A stretch of DNA of 64,000 nucleotides, from contig NZ_JAVMIP010000009.1 of NCBI RefSeq assembly GCF_031729055.1, forward strand, positions 53,228 through 117,227, written 5' to 3'. The position numbers were made by a program, and so were the translations under genes. The notes below the pieces were generated by a model that did no database searches, was not told the origin of the DNA, and worked only from the letters and a program-made list of their open reading frames with translations. Origin of the DNA: Pseudocalidococcus azoricus BACA0444 (GTDB lineage Bacteria; Cyanobacteriota; Cyanobacteriia; Thermosynechococcales; Thermosynechococcaceae). Below are positions 1 through 9,386 of the stretch, in pieces; position 1 is the first letter of the stretch; every line of letters starts with the position of its first letter.

Positions 1-1
1 T

Positions 2-508
2 GAGGGCTTTGATCTGGGAAACTCCCCCTTTGATTGCACCCCAGAGCGAGTCAAAGACTGTCGGTTGTTTATGAGTACGACCAATGGCACCCGCTCCCTA
101 GCCCGGATTCAATCGGCCAAAATTGTCCTCGCTGCTGCCTTAGTGAATCGGGCTGCGGTGGTGAATTATGTCCATCAACTCTATCCGCCCACAGTTTGGA
201 TTGTTGGCTCCGGTTGGGAAGGGGCCTATTCCTTGGAAGATACGGTTTGTGCGGGTGCTATCGCCCATAGTTTATGGATGTTGACAGGACTGTCAGTGGC
301 AGAATTTGCCGGGAATGATGAAACAGTGGCGGCCTTGGCTCTCTATCGTCACTATGAGCATGATTTACTGTCTCTCTTCCACCAGGCCAGTCATGGACAA
401 CGGCTCCTGAAACTTGGCTCGTTGGATGATTTGAAATACTGTGCCCAGACGGATATTTTGGATGTGCTGCCGATCCAAACGGAACCCAAAGTATTAGTCG
501 CCGGATAG
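2..508 (+). CDS. comB: 2-phosphosulfolactate phosphatase family protein ComB (3' part)
   Basis: The reading frame is open from the left edge, so the 5' part lies outside the window. The visible 168 residues begin with an [10 protein letters not shown] stretch, then STTNGTRSL and [10 protein letters not shown], which are the conserved blocks of the ComB family. ComB removes phosphate from 2-phosphosulfolactate (Mg-dependent) in coenzyme M synthesis. Cyanobacteria do not make coenzyme M, so the true substrate here is uncertain; family membership is clear and the reaction is inferred. It ends at TAG just upstream of petM on the same strand, with about 70 bases between them. Confidence 0.85.
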   Translation, partial: EGFDLGNSPFDCTPERVKDCRLFMSTTNGTRSLARIQSAKIVLAAALVNRAAVVNYVHQLYPPTVWIVGSGWEGAYSLEDTVCAGAIAHSLWMLTGLSVAEFAGNDETVAALALYRHYEHDLLSLFHQASHGQRLLKLGSLDDLKYCAQTDILDVLPIQTEPKVLVAG

Positions 509-577
509 GGCTAAGATAAGTTTTGATTGTTTTTTGATGGGGCGACCCGTCTTTCATTTTGGAGAGGTTGGAGCATC

Positions 578-679
578 ATGGCTGGAGAGATTTTTAATAC
601 CGCAGTAATTTCCTTTACCTTAGTCCTCGTTGGCCTGGGCCTAGGTTACTTTCTGCTGCGGGTTACCCCTGATGAGTAA
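578..679 (+). CDS. petM: Cytochrome b6f complex subunit PetM (33 aa)
   Basis: This is a 33-residue single-pass membrane protein. The start [10 protein letters not shown], a hydrophobic helix of about 20 residues rich in L, V and G, and a charged C-terminus ending RVTPDE fit the PetM (subunit VII) family of the cytochrome b6f complex, which sits at the complex periphery in the thylakoid. The start is supported by GGAG four bases upstream of the ATG. It follows comB on the same strand. Such short proteins are easily confused with other photosynthetic small subunits, but the EIFNTA start and G-rich helix favour PetM over PetG, PetN or PsbJ. Confidence 0.8.
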   Translation: MAGEIFNTAVISFTLVLVGLGLGYFLLRVTPDE

Positions 680-828
680 ATCGAGGGCCAGGGTCTTGGA
701 TCCATGAGGGCTAGATAGTCCCAATCGAGAACCTGAATCAGCGAATCTAACCCTATCCCTCCCCAGTCCTCCCCTGAAAACAAAAAAACCTCGCTGCCAC
801 TACTGGGGAGTGAAATTGGCACATTACT

Positions 829-1206
829 TTAACCCAATACATCAGCACTCACAGGGACATCCATCGAAACAAATGCTTTGCTACCCTGTAGAGCCGGAGG
901 AGTCGTGACCCGGTATTCACATTGATTGTTGGCCACAGATTTGACATGGGCAGATTGGGTCATGATCGGTGGGAAAGTGGCCCCATTTAATCACTTGACC
1001 TTGAGTTGAGAACAGATACCGGGTGCACTATTGAGGAAGATTTTTCCGCTAACCGTGGGGGCAAGTTCAATCCGGTTGGGAATCCCATTAGGCTTCAGGG
1101 TTGGGTTGTTAATTTGGGTTGATACAGTTGCAGGGATTTCCGCGTGAACTGCCGTTGGGGTGAGAGTCATGAGGCTAACTACGGAGCAGATCGCAAACCG
1201 TTTCAT
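829..1206 (-). pseudogene. Small secreted protein gene interrupted by an in-frame TGA
   Basis: Starting at ATG 1206, the frame encodes a signal peptide (MKRF, a hydrophobic core, cleavage near AVHA) followed by a short domain ending GICSQLKVK at a TGA (993-991). The same frame then continues without another stop for 53 codons to a TAA at 829, through a segment with NNQCEYRV and SKAFVSMDV. One Cys lies on each side of the TGA, as expected for a disulfide in a secreted beta domain. The simplest reading is a 124-residue secreted protein broken by one nonsense change; a 71-residue product ending at 991 is the conservative alternative. I do not recognise the family. Confidence 0.5.
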
Positions 1207-1320
1207 AATAGTGTTACGCAGGCTGTTCTGAGAGAGTAAAAATGTCAAAAAGACTGCCCATCAAGCATTTTCTGACTTGTCCCCATCTGACCTTAAATGA
1301 GTAACGCTATAGTGAGAGCT

Positions 1321-1845
1321 ATGCAGAAAGTTGCGATCTTTGGCAATGCTGGGGGCGGAAAATCAACACTCAGTCGCGAACTAGCTACAATAACCGGTTT
1401 GCCGCTTTACACCTTAGACAAGATTAAGTTTCAATCTGATGGGCAAGAAGTCCCCCAGGCCGAGTATGAGCAAGTCCACCAGGCCATTTTAGACTCTGAG
1501 AGATGGATTATTGATGGCTTTGGATCACTGGACACCCTCTGGCCCAGACTAAATGCTGCTGATACCCTGATTTATGTTGATTTACCCCTAGCCCGGCATT
1601 TCTGGTGGGTGACAAAGCGATTCCTGACAGGGTATATTTCGCCCCCAGCTGGTTGGCCAGAAAACAGTCCCATTCTCAAGAGCTCGCTGCGGAGTTACCA
1701 AGTCCTCTGGCTATGCGATAAACGTCTTACCCCCAAATATCGTGACTATGTGCACCAGGCCCGCAGCCGAAAAACGGTTTATCACCTCCGCACCACTGAG
1801 GAAATGGCTCAGTTTTTGCAATCCATCCAAAATCAGTCGGGTTAG
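1321..1845 (+). CDS. P-loop nucleoside/adenylate-kinase-like protein
   Basis: About 174 residues. A Walker A loop, GNAGGGKST, lies right after the first beta strand (residues 7-15), followed by a helix and LYTLDKIKF. Later blocks are WIIDGF and DTLIYVDLPLARHFW (Walker-B-like DLP), then a basic helix. This matches the topology-modulation/FlaR-like branch of small P-loop kinases, whose substrate is unknown. An ATG at 1297 would add eight residues; 1321 is preferred because the P-loop sits at the usual distance and GAGAG lies just upstream. The 3' end overlaps that of the convergent GH63 gene by four bases. Confidence 0.7.
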   Translation: MQKVAIFGNAGGGKSTLSRELATITGLPLYTLDKIKFQSDGQEVPQAEYEQVHQAILDSERWIIDGFGSLDTLWPRLNAADTLIYVDLPLARHFWWVTKRFLTGYISPPAGWPENSPILKSSLRSYQVLWLCDKRLTPKYRDYVHQARSRKTVYHLRTTEEMAQFLQSIQNQSG

Positions 1846-4544
1846 GCCGTCCCAATGGTGGTGGAGACGGCGGACATATAGGTTTTTTCCAAGACTTCTT
1901 TGCTGGAAAGGGAGGCCTGGCCTACTAAGTTACGGGCTGCTAATCCAGACCATCCAGTTTGGTGGCTGGCCCCAATCCCGGCCCCATTGTCGCCATGGAA
2001 GTATTCATAGAACAAAATTAAATCCCGCCAATGGGGATCTGTTTGAAACTTCTCGGTTTCCCCATAGACTGGTCGCCGTCCTTCGGTTTGCAGAAAAATA
2101 TTGTTCAGGCGGGTCAGAATTAAGTCGGAAACATCCCAGAGGGTCAGCCAATTCCCGGAGCCGGTGGGACATTCCACCTTAAACTCATCGCCATAATAGC
2201 CATACATTTTTCGCAGAGCTTGGACAATAATGGCATTCACCGGCATCCAGACCGGGCCGCGCCAATTGGAATTTCCGCCAAACATCCCCGATGTTGATTC
2301 GGCCGGTAAGTAATCCACCCGGTAAATGTCGCGCCCTAAGACGAATTTATAGGGATGCTCGAGATGATAACGGGATAGGGATCTCAGGCCGTAATCACTC
2401 AAAAATTCTGATTCATCCAGCATTTTACTCAGGATACGCCGGAGCTTTTCAGGGCCAACCGGACAGAACAGATGGCGGTTTTTCACTCCGAGAGCATTGG
2501 GATCGTTGATATTGGCCAAAAGTTCGGGATGGCGGGCATTAAACTCGGCGAGGCGGGCTTTGAATTTTGGTAAACGCTCAAGAATTTCATCACTGACAAC
2601 GGCCGTGGCACAGAGGGGAATCAGGCCCACCATGGACCGGACTTTTAAGCGTTGGGCCCGGCCATCGGGGAGGTGGAGAATGTCATAGAAAAAGCCGTCC
2701 TCTTCGTCCCAGAGTTCATCTTTGTTGTTTCCAACCCGATCCATCGCTCCGGCAATGTAGATGAAATGCTCATAAAACTTGCAACAGAGGTCTTCGTAGG
2801 CGGGATTGTCGAGGGCCAACTCCACAGCCATGTTCAACATATCGAGGGAATACATGGCCATCCAACTGGTGCCATCGGCTTGCTCTAAGCGTCCCCCCAT
2901 CGGTAATGGTGCGCTGCGGTCAAAGACTCCAATGTTGTCCAGGCCAAGGAAGCCGCCTTCAAAGACATTATTGCCTGAGGTATCTTTGCGATTCACCCAC
3001 CAGGTAAAGTTAAGCAGGAGTTTGTGAAACACACTTTCGAGGAAGACCTGATCGCCTTGACCGCCATTCAAAGCCTTGTCCAACATATAGATTTGATAGG
3101 TGGAAATGGCGTGAACCGGCGGGTTAACATCCCCAAAATTCCATTCGTAGGCGGGGAGTTGACCATTGGGATGAAGATGGAGTTCATCGACCATCAGGCA
3201 TAGTTGTTCTTTGGTAAATTCCATATCCACCAGGGACAAGGCGGCACAGTGAAAGGCCAGATCCCAGGCGGCAAACCAAGGATATTCCCATTTGTCGGGC
3301 ATGGAGATAATGGCAGAACTCTGGAGATGAAACCAATCTTTGTTGCGGGTGGGGAAGCGTTCCGGGCAATCAGGGGGGAGAATTTCATCTTCAAGCCATT
3401 CTTTAACTGGGAAGTTGTAATACTGTTTTGTCCACATCATCCCGGCAATAGCCTGGCGGGCAATATTTTTAGCATCAGGACTGAGGGTATCGGGAATCAC
3501 TTTACCGAAAAATTCATCGGCTTCTTGACGGCGGGCCTGGAATGTTTCTGTAAAGGTGGGGCCAAAGTCCGAGTTAGGAGTTGGGCCGAGGCGAACTTGA
3601 ATGATTTGACTGCCCCCGGCCGGAATTTCGAGAAAATAATCAGCCGCAGCTTTTGTCCCGACTCGGCCGGGATTCACAGCATCGGTTTGACCATGGACTA
3701 AATAGTTATTAATCCCATCTTTGACGTAGGGTTGCGGATTCTCCAGGCCAAACACCCGTTCCAGATTCGTTTCATTCTCGGTAAACAACAGAGGTGGGGC
3801 CCGATGACAGGATAAATAGCGAGTTCCCAATTCAGGATGTTGGGCGGCAATGATTCCAGCACTGGTTTGGCATAATTGGGGTTTTGTAACGGGGTGTTTA
3901 AACCAACTCCAAGTATTACGGAACCAAATAGAAGGCAACACATGGAGGCTTGCGGCTTGATCTCCCCGATTAAAGACTTCAATTTGAATTAACCAATCTT
4001 CAGGAGATTCCTTGGCATACTCCACAAAGACATCAAAATAGTGATCTTCGTCAAAGACACCCGTATCAATAAGTTCATATTCTTGGTCGTAGTAGCCGCG
4101 CCGGGCATTGGTCTGCACTAAGTCATCATAAGGAAACTCAGCCTGGGGATATTTGTAGAGATATTTCATGTAGGAATGAGTTGGCGTACTATCTAGGTAA
4201 AAATAGTATTCCTTAACATCTTCACCGTGATTCCCTTCACTATTGGTTAGACCAAAAAGTCGTTCTTTAATAATGGGATCAACGCCATTCCAAAGGGCCA
4301 GGCCAAAACAGAGTTGCTGTTGATCATCACAAATCCCCGCTAGGCCATCTTCTCCCCAGCGATAGGCCCGTGAACGTGCTTGATCGTGGGAAAAATAATC
4401 CCAAGCATTGCCATCGGTAGAGTAATCTTCTCGGACAGTCCCCCACTGTCGCTCACTCAGATAAGGACCCCATTTTCGCCAAGGATGTGTACCGGCTTTA
4501 GCTTGATTGAGTCGTTGAATTTCAGGAATATTTTGGGTTGACAT
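1842..4544 (-). CDS. GH63-family glucosidase (MGH1-like)
   Basis: A 900-residue cytosolic protein with no signal peptide. The N-terminal part (residues about 15-330) resembles the beta-sandwich domain, with WGPYLSERQWGTVREDYS near the start. The C-terminal part is an (alpha/alpha)6 barrel with PWFAAWDLAFHCA, GFLGLDNIGVFDRSAPLP, ADGTSWMAMY and SNWRGPVWMPVNAI. These are hallmarks of the GH63 glucosidase branch common in cyanobacteria and actinobacteria. The family hydrolyses alpha-glucosides; candidate substrates are glucosylglycerate or other compatible-solute glucosides, but the substrate cannot be read from the sequence. It is probably transcribed alone from the AT-rich region upstream. Confidence 0.85.
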   Translation of the reverse strand: MSTQNIPEIQRLNQAKAGTHPWRKWGPYLSERQWGTVREDYSTDGNAWDYFSHDQARSRAYRWGEDGLAGICDDQQQLCFGLALWNGVDPIIKERLFGLTNSEGNHGEDVKEYYFYLDSTPTHSYMKYLYKYPQAEFPYDDLVQTNARRGYYDQEYELIDTGVFDEDHYFDVFVEYAKESPEDWLIQIEVFNRGDQAASLHVLPSIWFRNTWSWFKHPVTKPQLCQTSAGIIAAQHPELGTRYLSCHRAPPLLFTENETNLERVFGLENPQPYVKDGINNYLVHGQTDAVNPGRVGTKAAADYFLEIPAGGSQIIQVRLGPTPNSDFGPTFTETFQARRQEADEFFGKVIPDTLSPDAKNIARQAIAGMMWTKQYYNFPVKEWLEDEILPPDCPERFPTRNKDWFHLQSSAIISMPDKWEYPWFAAWDLAFHCAALSLVDMEFTKEQLCLMVDELHLHPNGQLPAYEWNFGDVNPPVHAISTYQIYMLDKALNGGQGDQVFLESVFHKLLLNFTWWVNRKDTSGNNVFEGGFLGLDNIGVFDRSAPLPMGGRLEQADGTSWMAMYSLDMLNMAVELALDNPAYEDLCCKFYEHFIYIAGAMDRVGNNKDELWDEEDGFFYDILHLPDGRAQRLKVRSMVGLIPLCATAVVSDEILERLPKFKARLAEFNARHPELLANINDPNALGVKNRHLFCPVGPEKLRRILSKMLDESEFLSDYGLRSLSRYHLEHPYKFVLGRDIYRVDYLPAESTSGMFGGNSNWRGPVWMPVNAIIVQALRKMYGYYGDEFKVECPTGSGNWLTLWDVSDLILTRLNNIFLQTEGRRPVYGETEKFQTDPHWRDLILFYEYFHGDNGAGIGASHQTGWSGLAARNLVGQASLSSKEVLEKTYMSAVSTTIGTA

Positions 4545-4878
4545 CGTGAAGTCCTTAGGTAGGGGTAGTTCTGTATCGGATTTGACAGGGGTAACAACTA
4601 ATCAAGGATTTTAGGCGTATTTAGCTTAAACGTACCAAAGTAAGTCCTAGGCCTGGTTAATCTTCAAAAATTCTTTATAGTTACCCATCTCTAGCCTTCC
4701 CTATTCCAAACATTGACGAGTCAAGATAGTTTATTCCTAGAACTGATTATTTTAAGCATAAGCATTTGATCTACTTGGCAAAACTAGTTATGGTGGAGTC
4801 TGCGATGATTTAAGACTGATAAATCAAATAATCTCACTGATATAAACTGATAGTATGGATGAATAAATTTCATGGTTT
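4545..4878. other. AT-rich intergenic region
   Basis: About 330 bases between two minus-strand genes. It is AT-rich and should hold the promoter of the GH63 gene and the 3' end of the accessory cluster. I see no open frame, RNA gene or clear terminator hairpin in it. Confidence 0.4.
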
Positions 4879-6075
4879 TTATCGACAAATCTTGAAGAAA
4901 ACTATCAATATTGTGTTAAATAGTTTATTAATTCTATGTATGAGCTTTTTCCAACAGAATTCTGATCGAAAATACGTCCATAGAAAAGATAATAGGTTTT
5001 TCTTTGGTTTTGATAATTGACCTGGGTATGAATTAAAACTCTGATACATAAGCTGTAAGCTCATGAACTCCGCCAAGATAGAGTTAAGAGGATTTTTAGA
5101 GAAAACATCCACAGAGGAATTAGTTCTTATATAATGTGCGAACTTCTCCTTTTTAGTAGCAGAGTGATGATTGATATCAATAAATATATTTCTGGGAACT
5201 GACAGTTCTAGATTGTCATTAAGATAATTTAATGTGGTCAACAAAGGAAGATTAAGTGAAAATAAATTAGTTCGTTTTACTAATTCCAACCAGTTAAAAA
5301 AATCTTGCTTATTATAAATTGTTAATGCATCAGCAATCCAACGAATAGGAGGCTCCGGAGACCAGCAAGAACCGTGAACACAGACATGAAGAAAACGGTC
5401 AATTGGTTTAAGTATTCTTGTTTTTAAACCCATAAATTTTACTAGCTGACTGTCATCCCAAAAAACTTTCTGATCACAAAGGGTAAAACTATTTTGAAAA
5501 ACTCGCCAATGTAAATCTAGGCTCCACCCATCTTGATCTCTTAATCCAGAAGCATGTCGTAAAGATATATGTTCATGGGCTTTGTCAGAATTATAATGGG
5601 TAGACTTCCAACCATTTTGCATTAAAATCATCATAGCTTTTTCAGTCAATTCAGGAGGAACTAAAACATCCATATCTGCCATAGGCCGTACCCCCCAATC
5701 TTGATAATCGGCAATGCATAAACTCATCCCCTTTAGTAAAACAGTTGGAATATTTGCTTCTTGAAACTTCTCTAAAACTTTTCTTAGCCTTTGAACACGA
5801 AGCTGATTCATTGACCAAGTATGTCGATAGATACCTTTAAGCTTTTCTATTGTTGGGTGTTCGACACCAAGTTGAGATAAATTTCGGTATAGTAGCGGCA
5901 GTAGCCGATTAGAGCCAGCATCAAGATTTTCAAAGTCCACTTGCTGTATCCAGGCCTGCCACGCGTGAATTGCCCTTTCTCCAGGCCAAAGGGATGCCCG
6001 CAATAATAAAATTTGTTCAGGAGTTGCTTGGTAGTTTCCACCGCTTAATAGCCGGTTCGCCTGTGTAATAGACAT
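4879..6075 (-). CDS. NTP_transf_5-type nucleotidyltransferase
   Basis: About 398 residues. The segment TVLLKGMSLCIADYQDWGVRPMADMDVLV is given here only by its key parts: the LLKG turn, then the R-P-M-A-D-M-D-V metal site (two Asp). This is the signature of the uncharacterised nucleotidyltransferase family often found with HprK-like kinases and PqqD proteins, including some lasso-peptide clusters. A downstream DLHWRVF is also typical. The ATG at 6075 is preferred over the in-frame TTG at 6081. It is the last gene of the minus-strand cluster, 31 bases after the ABC exporter. Its substrate is unknown. Confidence 0.75.
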   Translation of the reverse strand: MSITQANRLLSGGNYQATPEQILLLRASLWPGERAIHAWQAWIQQVDFENLDAGSNRLLPLLYRNLSQLGVEHPTIEKLKGIYRHTWSMNQLRVQRLRKVLEKFQEANIPTVLLKGMSLCIADYQDWGVRPMADMDVLVPPELTEKAMMILMQNGWKSTHYNSDKAHEHISLRHASGLRDQDGWSLDLHWRVFQNSFTLCDQKVFWDDSQLVKFMGLKTRILKPIDRFLHVCVHGSCWSPEPPIRWIADALTIYNKQDFFNWLELVKRTNLFSLNLPLLTTLNYLNDNLELSVPRNIFIDINHHSATKKEKFAHYIRTNSSVDVFSKNPLNSILAEFMSLQLMYQSFNSYPGQLSKPKKNLLSFLWTYFRSEFCWKKLIHRINKLFNTILIVFFKICR

Positions 6076-6106
6076 AGACAAAGATAACCCAAAAACGAAT
6101 CAACAA

Positions 6107-7780
6107 TTAAATAAGAGGAGAAACTAGTCTTAACCTACCATTATTCATTTCTAAGACTTGATCTGCCTGTTCAGTTAGCTTTAAGTTGTGGCTGACAATT
6201 AAAATTCCAGGCCTGGATGATATTTTTTTCAAATTAGCCATCAATTCCGCAATTGCCTCTTGATCCAAATGATTAGTTGGTTCATCCAGAATTAACATCT
6301 TAGGATGACGCAATAAACTACGAGCCAATGCCAGTCGCTGCCGTTGGCCACCAGATAAGAGAGTACCATCTTCACCAATGTTTGTCTGAAGTCCTTGTGG
6401 CAATTGTTGAATGAAATAATCTGCCATAGCAATTTCAAGAACATGGTTGACTTCGGATTCAGGATGATTATCCAGGCCATAGGTCAAATTTTCCCAAACC
6501 GTACCAGGAAAGAAGAAATTTTCTTGCCGTACAACCCCAATTTGTTGACGAAAAGAAGCCATATCAATATCCGCATATGATGACTCATCAGCTATAATCT
6601 CTCCAGAATCGGGTCGGTAAAACCCTAAGATCAAATCAATGAGAGTACTTTTACCACAACCATTTGGACCGAGAATGACAATAACTTGGCCTGGCCATAG
6701 GGTTAAGCTTAAGTCCGACAAGAGTGGAGTCTCACCATGAGAGAAGGTAATATGGGCTAAAGATAGTTTACCTTGCCAATCAATTTGTACCTGACCATTG
6801 TAGGACTGAAAAATTGGATGGTGGAAAAAGCGATAAATATTATCTAAAGATGCTTGTCCCGAAATAAAAACTGGAATTGTTCCCAATATTGATTGTAAGG
6901 CAGTTTGCAACAGATTTGTAGCGATATAAAATCCAATCAACTCACCCAAGCTAATTGTATTACCAATCACAGCCCAACCACCACCTATTAAAAGTATTAA
7001 CTTAGCAATGGTTAGTAAATTACTTTGAGTTAAAGTATAAGCACTATTTAACCAGGCCACTTGAATGGATTTATGGTATAAATTTTTGATTGATTCGTTC
7101 TGACGAGACCGTTCCCAATTTTGAGCAGATTGAATATGAATGAGATCTAAACCGCGAATAGTAAATAAAATTCCCTTACTAAACTGTTCAAATGCTCTCA
7201 AAAATAATGGTGTGGTATATTTTAACTTTCTTCTTGCATAGTAATTATAAATAAATGCCAGTGGTGAAATTAGGGCCATTAAGGCTAAAAGCAATGGGTT
7301 CCAATACCAAAGCAAGATAACTAAGCTAATAGTTGTAACAACGGATGGCAGCACCACTGTGAGAGAGTTATTACTCATAATGTCCAGGCGTTCGGTATCT
7401 TGAACAATAGTCGTATGCCAGTGAACATAATCTGCTTGACGATATATTCCTCTGGGAATAATGAATAATCTTTCTAGGAGTTGCACGCGCATTTTTAGAA
7501 TTGCTGTTTTGGTAACAATCAATGTTAAATAACGATTTGTGAGAGCGATAGTAGCACTTAAAAGACTAAAAAGAAGCATCCCTAAGCCAACTTGAAAAAG
7601 AGAGACTAAGCTTCGACTTGGAATGGCCCAATCAAATGCGGCGCGAGCCAAATACATACTCGGCAAAACCATAAGTGATTGCAAGAAAGAGAGAAAGATA
7701 CTCCAGGAAAGTTTGCCATATCGCCGCTCGTAAAATGATAAATAAAATTGCCACAACTTTAGAGAATGTCTTGTCTTCAC
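6107..7780 (-). CDS. ABC exporter, fused membrane and ATPase domains
   Basis: 557 residues. The N-terminal ~310 residues hold about six membrane segments. The C-terminal ATPase has Walker A GPNGCGKST (near residue 370), a Q-loop VVRQENFFFPGTV, the signature LSGGQRQR, Walker B MLILDEPTN and an H-loop VSHN. There is no N-terminal C39 peptidase domain, so it would not cleave a leader peptide itself. The start codon is GTG; a GGAG lies 13 bases upstream, within the end of the preceding glycosyltransferase gene. Its place in the cluster suggests it exports the cluster product or a lipid-linked glycan intermediate; the substrate is inferred, not shown. Confidence 0.85.
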   Translation of the reverse strand: MKTRHSLKLWQFYLSFYERRYGKLSWSIFLSFLQSLMVLPSMYLARAAFDWAIPSRSLVSLFQVGLGMLLFSLLSATIALTNRYLTLIVTKTAILKMRVQLLERLFIIPRGIYRQADYVHWHTTIVQDTERLDIMSNNSLTVVLPSVVTTISLVILLWYWNPLLLALMALISPLAFIYNYYARRKLKYTTPLFLRAFEQFSKGILFTIRGLDLIHIQSAQNWERSRQNESIKNLYHKSIQVAWLNSAYTLTQSNLLTIAKLILLIGGGWAVIGNTISLGELIGFYIATNLLQTALQSILGTIPVFISGQASLDNIYRFFHHPIFQSYNGQVQIDWQGKLSLAHITFSHGETPLLSDLSLTLWPGQVIVILGPNGCGKSTLIDLILGFYRPDSGEIIADESSYADIDMASFRQQIGVVRQENFFFPGTVWENLTYGLDNHPESEVNHVLEIAMADYFIQQLPQGLQTNIGEDGTLLSGGQRQRLALARSLLRHPKMLILDEPTNHLDQEAIAELMANLKKISSRPGILIVSHNLKLTEQADQVLEMNNGRLRLVSPLI

Positions 7781-7783
7781 AGT

Positions 7784-8494
7784 TTAAGATTGACTCCTTC
7801 TACGGTCTAAAGAAGATTTTATAATCCGCACATAGTCTTGCCAATAACGCTTCGATTTTTGAGATGAATTATCATTGTGAACACGCCTTAAGAGCACGAC
7901 ATCGGGTGGAAAAAAGCTGATTAGATTCAATTCAATAGCTCTTAAATACCAATCAAGAAATTGTCCAACTTCACAAGTTTCTGAGAATTTGCCAACCTGG
8001 TTAAAGGTTTCTCGTCTTAATAACATCGCTCCAGCGGCGTAGGCGGGCATAATCTTGTGAGGATAGTTCCAGCGTTGCGCTTCTTGGGTAGACAGTTCAG
8101 GGCTGATGAAATGCTCAACTTGTCCAAAGACAATATCTATATCTGGATTTTGCTTGAATGCATTTATCTGGATGGTTAATTTATTAGCTGCCCAAAGATC
8201 ATCAGCATCCAGGAAAGTGAGAAATTCACCCTGAGAGATTTCAACACCATAATTACGAGCTACTCCAACCCCTCGATTTTCTTGATATTTGTAGTAGATA
8301 TTCTGATAATTCTGTATCAACTCCTGTACAACTGTGGATGTGTGATCATTAGAACCGTCATCAATCACGACGATTTCCAAAAAATGTTTCATCTGAGACA
8401 GCACGCTAGTAATAGCAGCTTTGATATATTTTTCACCATTAAAAACAGGTATGATCACACTGATCAAACTATCATCCTTAATTATATTTGTCAT
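7784..8494 (-). CDS. Family 2 glycosyltransferase (GT-A fold)
   Basis: 236 residues. The N-terminus has SVIIPVFNGEKYI and VVIDDGSNDHTS (nucleotide-sugar binding), followed by GVGVARNYGV and FLDADDLW with the DxDD metal site. These define GT2. The acceptor and sugar are unknown. It is spaced three bases from the ABC exporter start, so the two are probably cotranscribed. Its C-terminal motif (RRVHNDNSS) is a divergent form of the RRHDxNMT motif shared by the sister glycosyltransferases further upstream. Its start is divergent from the radical SAM gene, with about 70 bases between them. Confidence 0.85.
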   Translation of the reverse strand: MTNIIKDDSLISVIIPVFNGEKYIKAAITSVLSQMKHFLEIVVIDDGSNDHTSTVVQELIQNYQNIYYKYQENRGVGVARNYGVEISQGEFLTFLDADDLWAANKLTIQINAFKQNPDIDIVFGQVEHFISPELSTQEAQRWNYPHKIMPAYAAGAMLLRRETFNQVGKFSETCEVGQFLDWYLRAIELNLISFFPPDVVLLRRVHNDNSSQKSKRYWQDYVRIIKSSLDRRRSQS

Positions 8495-8564
8495 GCTAAA
8501 TAAATTTACATCGGACTATGTAGTATTATGCATCAGTATAAGTAGCTTTAGTCAGTTAAAATCT

Positions 8565-9365
8565 ATGAAAATAGTTAGAAATCTTGAACTTCATATCATT
8601 CATAGCTGTAATCTACACTGTGAAAGTTGTGCACATTACTCTAATCAATATCATCAAGGACTAGTAACTCTGGGGGAAGCAGCGCAATGGTTTGAGCAAT
8701 GGCAAGGACGAGTTCAGCCAATTTCCTTTTCTTTACTTGGGGGTGAGCCGACTCTTCATCCTCAGTTAGCAGAATTTGTACCGCTTGTTAAGAAATATTT
8801 TCCGCACAGTAAGTTGCGTTTAGTGACCAATGGTTTTTTCCTTGAACGGCATCCTGATCTCCCTCGATTTCTTAGGTCTTACCCTAGGGCTGAACTTCAT
8901 ATTTCAATTCATCACGACAGCCCAGAATATGTAAGCCATCTACAACCCCAATTAGATTTAGTTTTTCAATGGCAACAAGAGTATGAAATCAGTATAAAGA
9001 TTTTAAACTCTCAAAAATATTGGACACGGCGATATTATGGCGTTGGTTCACAGATGGAGCCTTTTGCAGATAATCAACCCCGACAAAGTTGGGAAAATTG
9101 CCCTGCGAAGCATTGTTTGCAGTTATTTCAAGGGCAACTTTGGAAATGTCCTCCCCTAGCATACTTACAACTTCAAGCAAAAAAATACTCTCTTTCTGAA
9201 TACTGGCAACCCTATTTAAACTACACACCACTATCATCAAATTGCACCGAGCCAGAGCTACACGAGTTTTTAGGGCGTGAAGATGAAAGCTACTGTGCGA
9301 TGTGTCCATCAGAACCGCAGATCTTCTCATTGCCAAATCCTATTGAAAATATTTCTGTTAAATAA
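8565..9365 (+). CDS. Radical SAM protein with C-terminal cysteine cluster
   Basis: 266 residues from ATG 8565. CX3CX2C (Cys15, Cys19, Cys22 in HSCNLHCESC) is the radical SAM 4Fe-4S site, and SLLGGEPTLHP is the SAM-binding GGEP motif. The C-terminal third has further cysteines (NCPAKHC, WKCPPL, NCTEPE, YCAMCPSEP), suggesting a SPASM/Twitch-like auxiliary Fe-S site as in peptide- and sugar-modifying enzymes. It is the only plus-strand gene inside an otherwise minus-strand cluster and shares a short divergent promoter region with the glycosyltransferase at 8494. An upstream in-frame ATG at 8421 would run into that neighbour's coding region and is rejected. The substrate is unknown. Confidence 0.8.
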   Translation: MKIVRNLELHIIHSCNLHCESCAHYSNQYHQGLVTLGEAAQWFEQWQGRVQPISFSLLGGEPTLHPQLAEFVPLVKKYFPHSKLRLVTNGFFLERHPDLPRFLRSYPRAELHISIHHDSPEYVSHLQPQLDLVFQWQQEYEISIKILNSQKYWTRRYYGVGSQMEPFADNQPRQSWENCPAKHCLQLFQGQLWKCPPLAYLQLQAKKYSLSEYWQPYLNYTPLSSNCTEPELHEFLGREDESYCAMCPSEPQIFSLPNPIENISVK

Positions 9366-9386
9366 ACATGATCATTGGCTTTCGGA

